Of a stretch of DNA of 5,803 bases, positions 5,729 to 5,803 are shown piece after piece; position 1 is the stretch's first letter; every line of letters starts with the position of its first letter. The stretch covers positions 1-5,803 of the forward strand of contig JBDLID010000169.1 of NCBI GenBank assembly GCA_039715055.1, in the 5' to 3' direction. The position numbers and the translations under genes are program-made. Source of the DNA: JBDLID01 sp039715055 (GTDB lineage: Bacteria > Desulfobacterota > Desulfobulbia > Desulfobulbales > Desulfocapsaceae). Below the pieces are notes generated by a model that made no database searches, was not told the origin of the DNA, and saw nothing but the letters and a program-made list of their open reading frames with translations.

Positions 5729-5803
5729 ATGATGATCAATCCACTGGCAGCAGCAATCAAAAAGGCGGACCTGGGCTACTGGGACGAGGCCCACAGGATT
5801 GTT
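5729..5803 (+). CDS. Start of an uncharacterised gene, cut by the right window edge
   Basis: 25 codons are visible and remain open to the window end. The start is either ATG 5729 or the next codon, ATG 5732; the second is 5 bases from AGG (5724-5726), and an in-frame TAG at 5702-5704 excludes a far-upstream start. The visible peptide (NPLAAAIKKAD, then GYWDEAHRIV) reads like real protein. It resembles, from memory, the N-terminus of short uncharacterised proteobacterial proteins with a pattern of W-x-x-AH-x-(I/V)-V, which look like TPR-like helical proteins of about 80-100 residues. That family assignment is tentative. It may be a separate transcription unit or the tail of the operon; the 94-base gap shows no clear promoter or terminator. 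Confidence 0.6.
   Translation, partial: MMINPLAAAIKKADLGYWDEAHRIV

Noticed and set aside
5631..5732. Open frame ending in TGA that overlaps the ATG of the last gene (ATGA)
   Set aside because: The ATGA overlap looks like coupling, but the frame has no credible start codon or ribosome site in the intergenic gap and continues upstream only as an out-of-frame shadow of the barrel gene.
1..5803. CRISPR arrays, tRNA or rRNA genes, insertion sequences, transposase fragments
   Set aside because: No regularly spaced direct repeats, clover-leaf-like segments, transposase motifs or matched terminal repeats were seen on reading both strands.

Overview
The window carries four complete protein-coding genes, plus one gene cut off by each window edge, all on the + strand. 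By eye the base composition is moderate in GC. A two-membrane cell envelope is implied by a Lol-type transporter, a LolA-like periplasmic protein and an outer-membrane beta-barrel ending in Phe. The hybrid histidine kinase and the general style of the proteins suggest a Gram-negative bacterium, perhaps Desulfobacterota (for example Desulfobulbales). That placement is an impression from protein style and was not tested by phylogeny.

Layout. Positions 2-1411 hold the 3' part of a membrane-bound hybrid sensor histidine kinase with a C-terminal receiver domain; its reading frame is open to the left edge, so the sensor region lies outside. A convincing rho-independent terminator (1463-1497) closes that gene. 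The rest of the 217-base gap holds a leader with a nested inverted repeat (1574-1608) just before a good ribosome binding site. Then come four tightly packed genes (1629-5634): a LolD/MacB-type ATPase, an FtsX/MacB-type permease (8-base overlap with the ATPase gene), a secreted LolA-like protein (8-base gap) and a predicted outer-membrane beta-barrel (14-base overlap, no visible Shine-Dalgarno). After a 94-base gap with two small hairpins, a further gene begins at 5729 or 5732 and runs off the right edge.

How the genes fit together. The four-gene block has the parts list of a trans-envelope conduit: a cytoplasmic ATPase, an inner-membrane permease that could extract a lipid-like substrate from the inner membrane, a periplasmic hydrophobic-ligand carrier and an outer-membrane barrel. 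It resembles the lipoprotein-sorting LolCDE-A-B route, but with a single permease and with a barrel where LolB would be. I infer a dedicated exporter of a lipid, lipoprotein or other hydrophobic molecule; nothing in the window names the substrate. The upstream kinase is separated by a terminator, and there is no direct evidence that it controls the operon.
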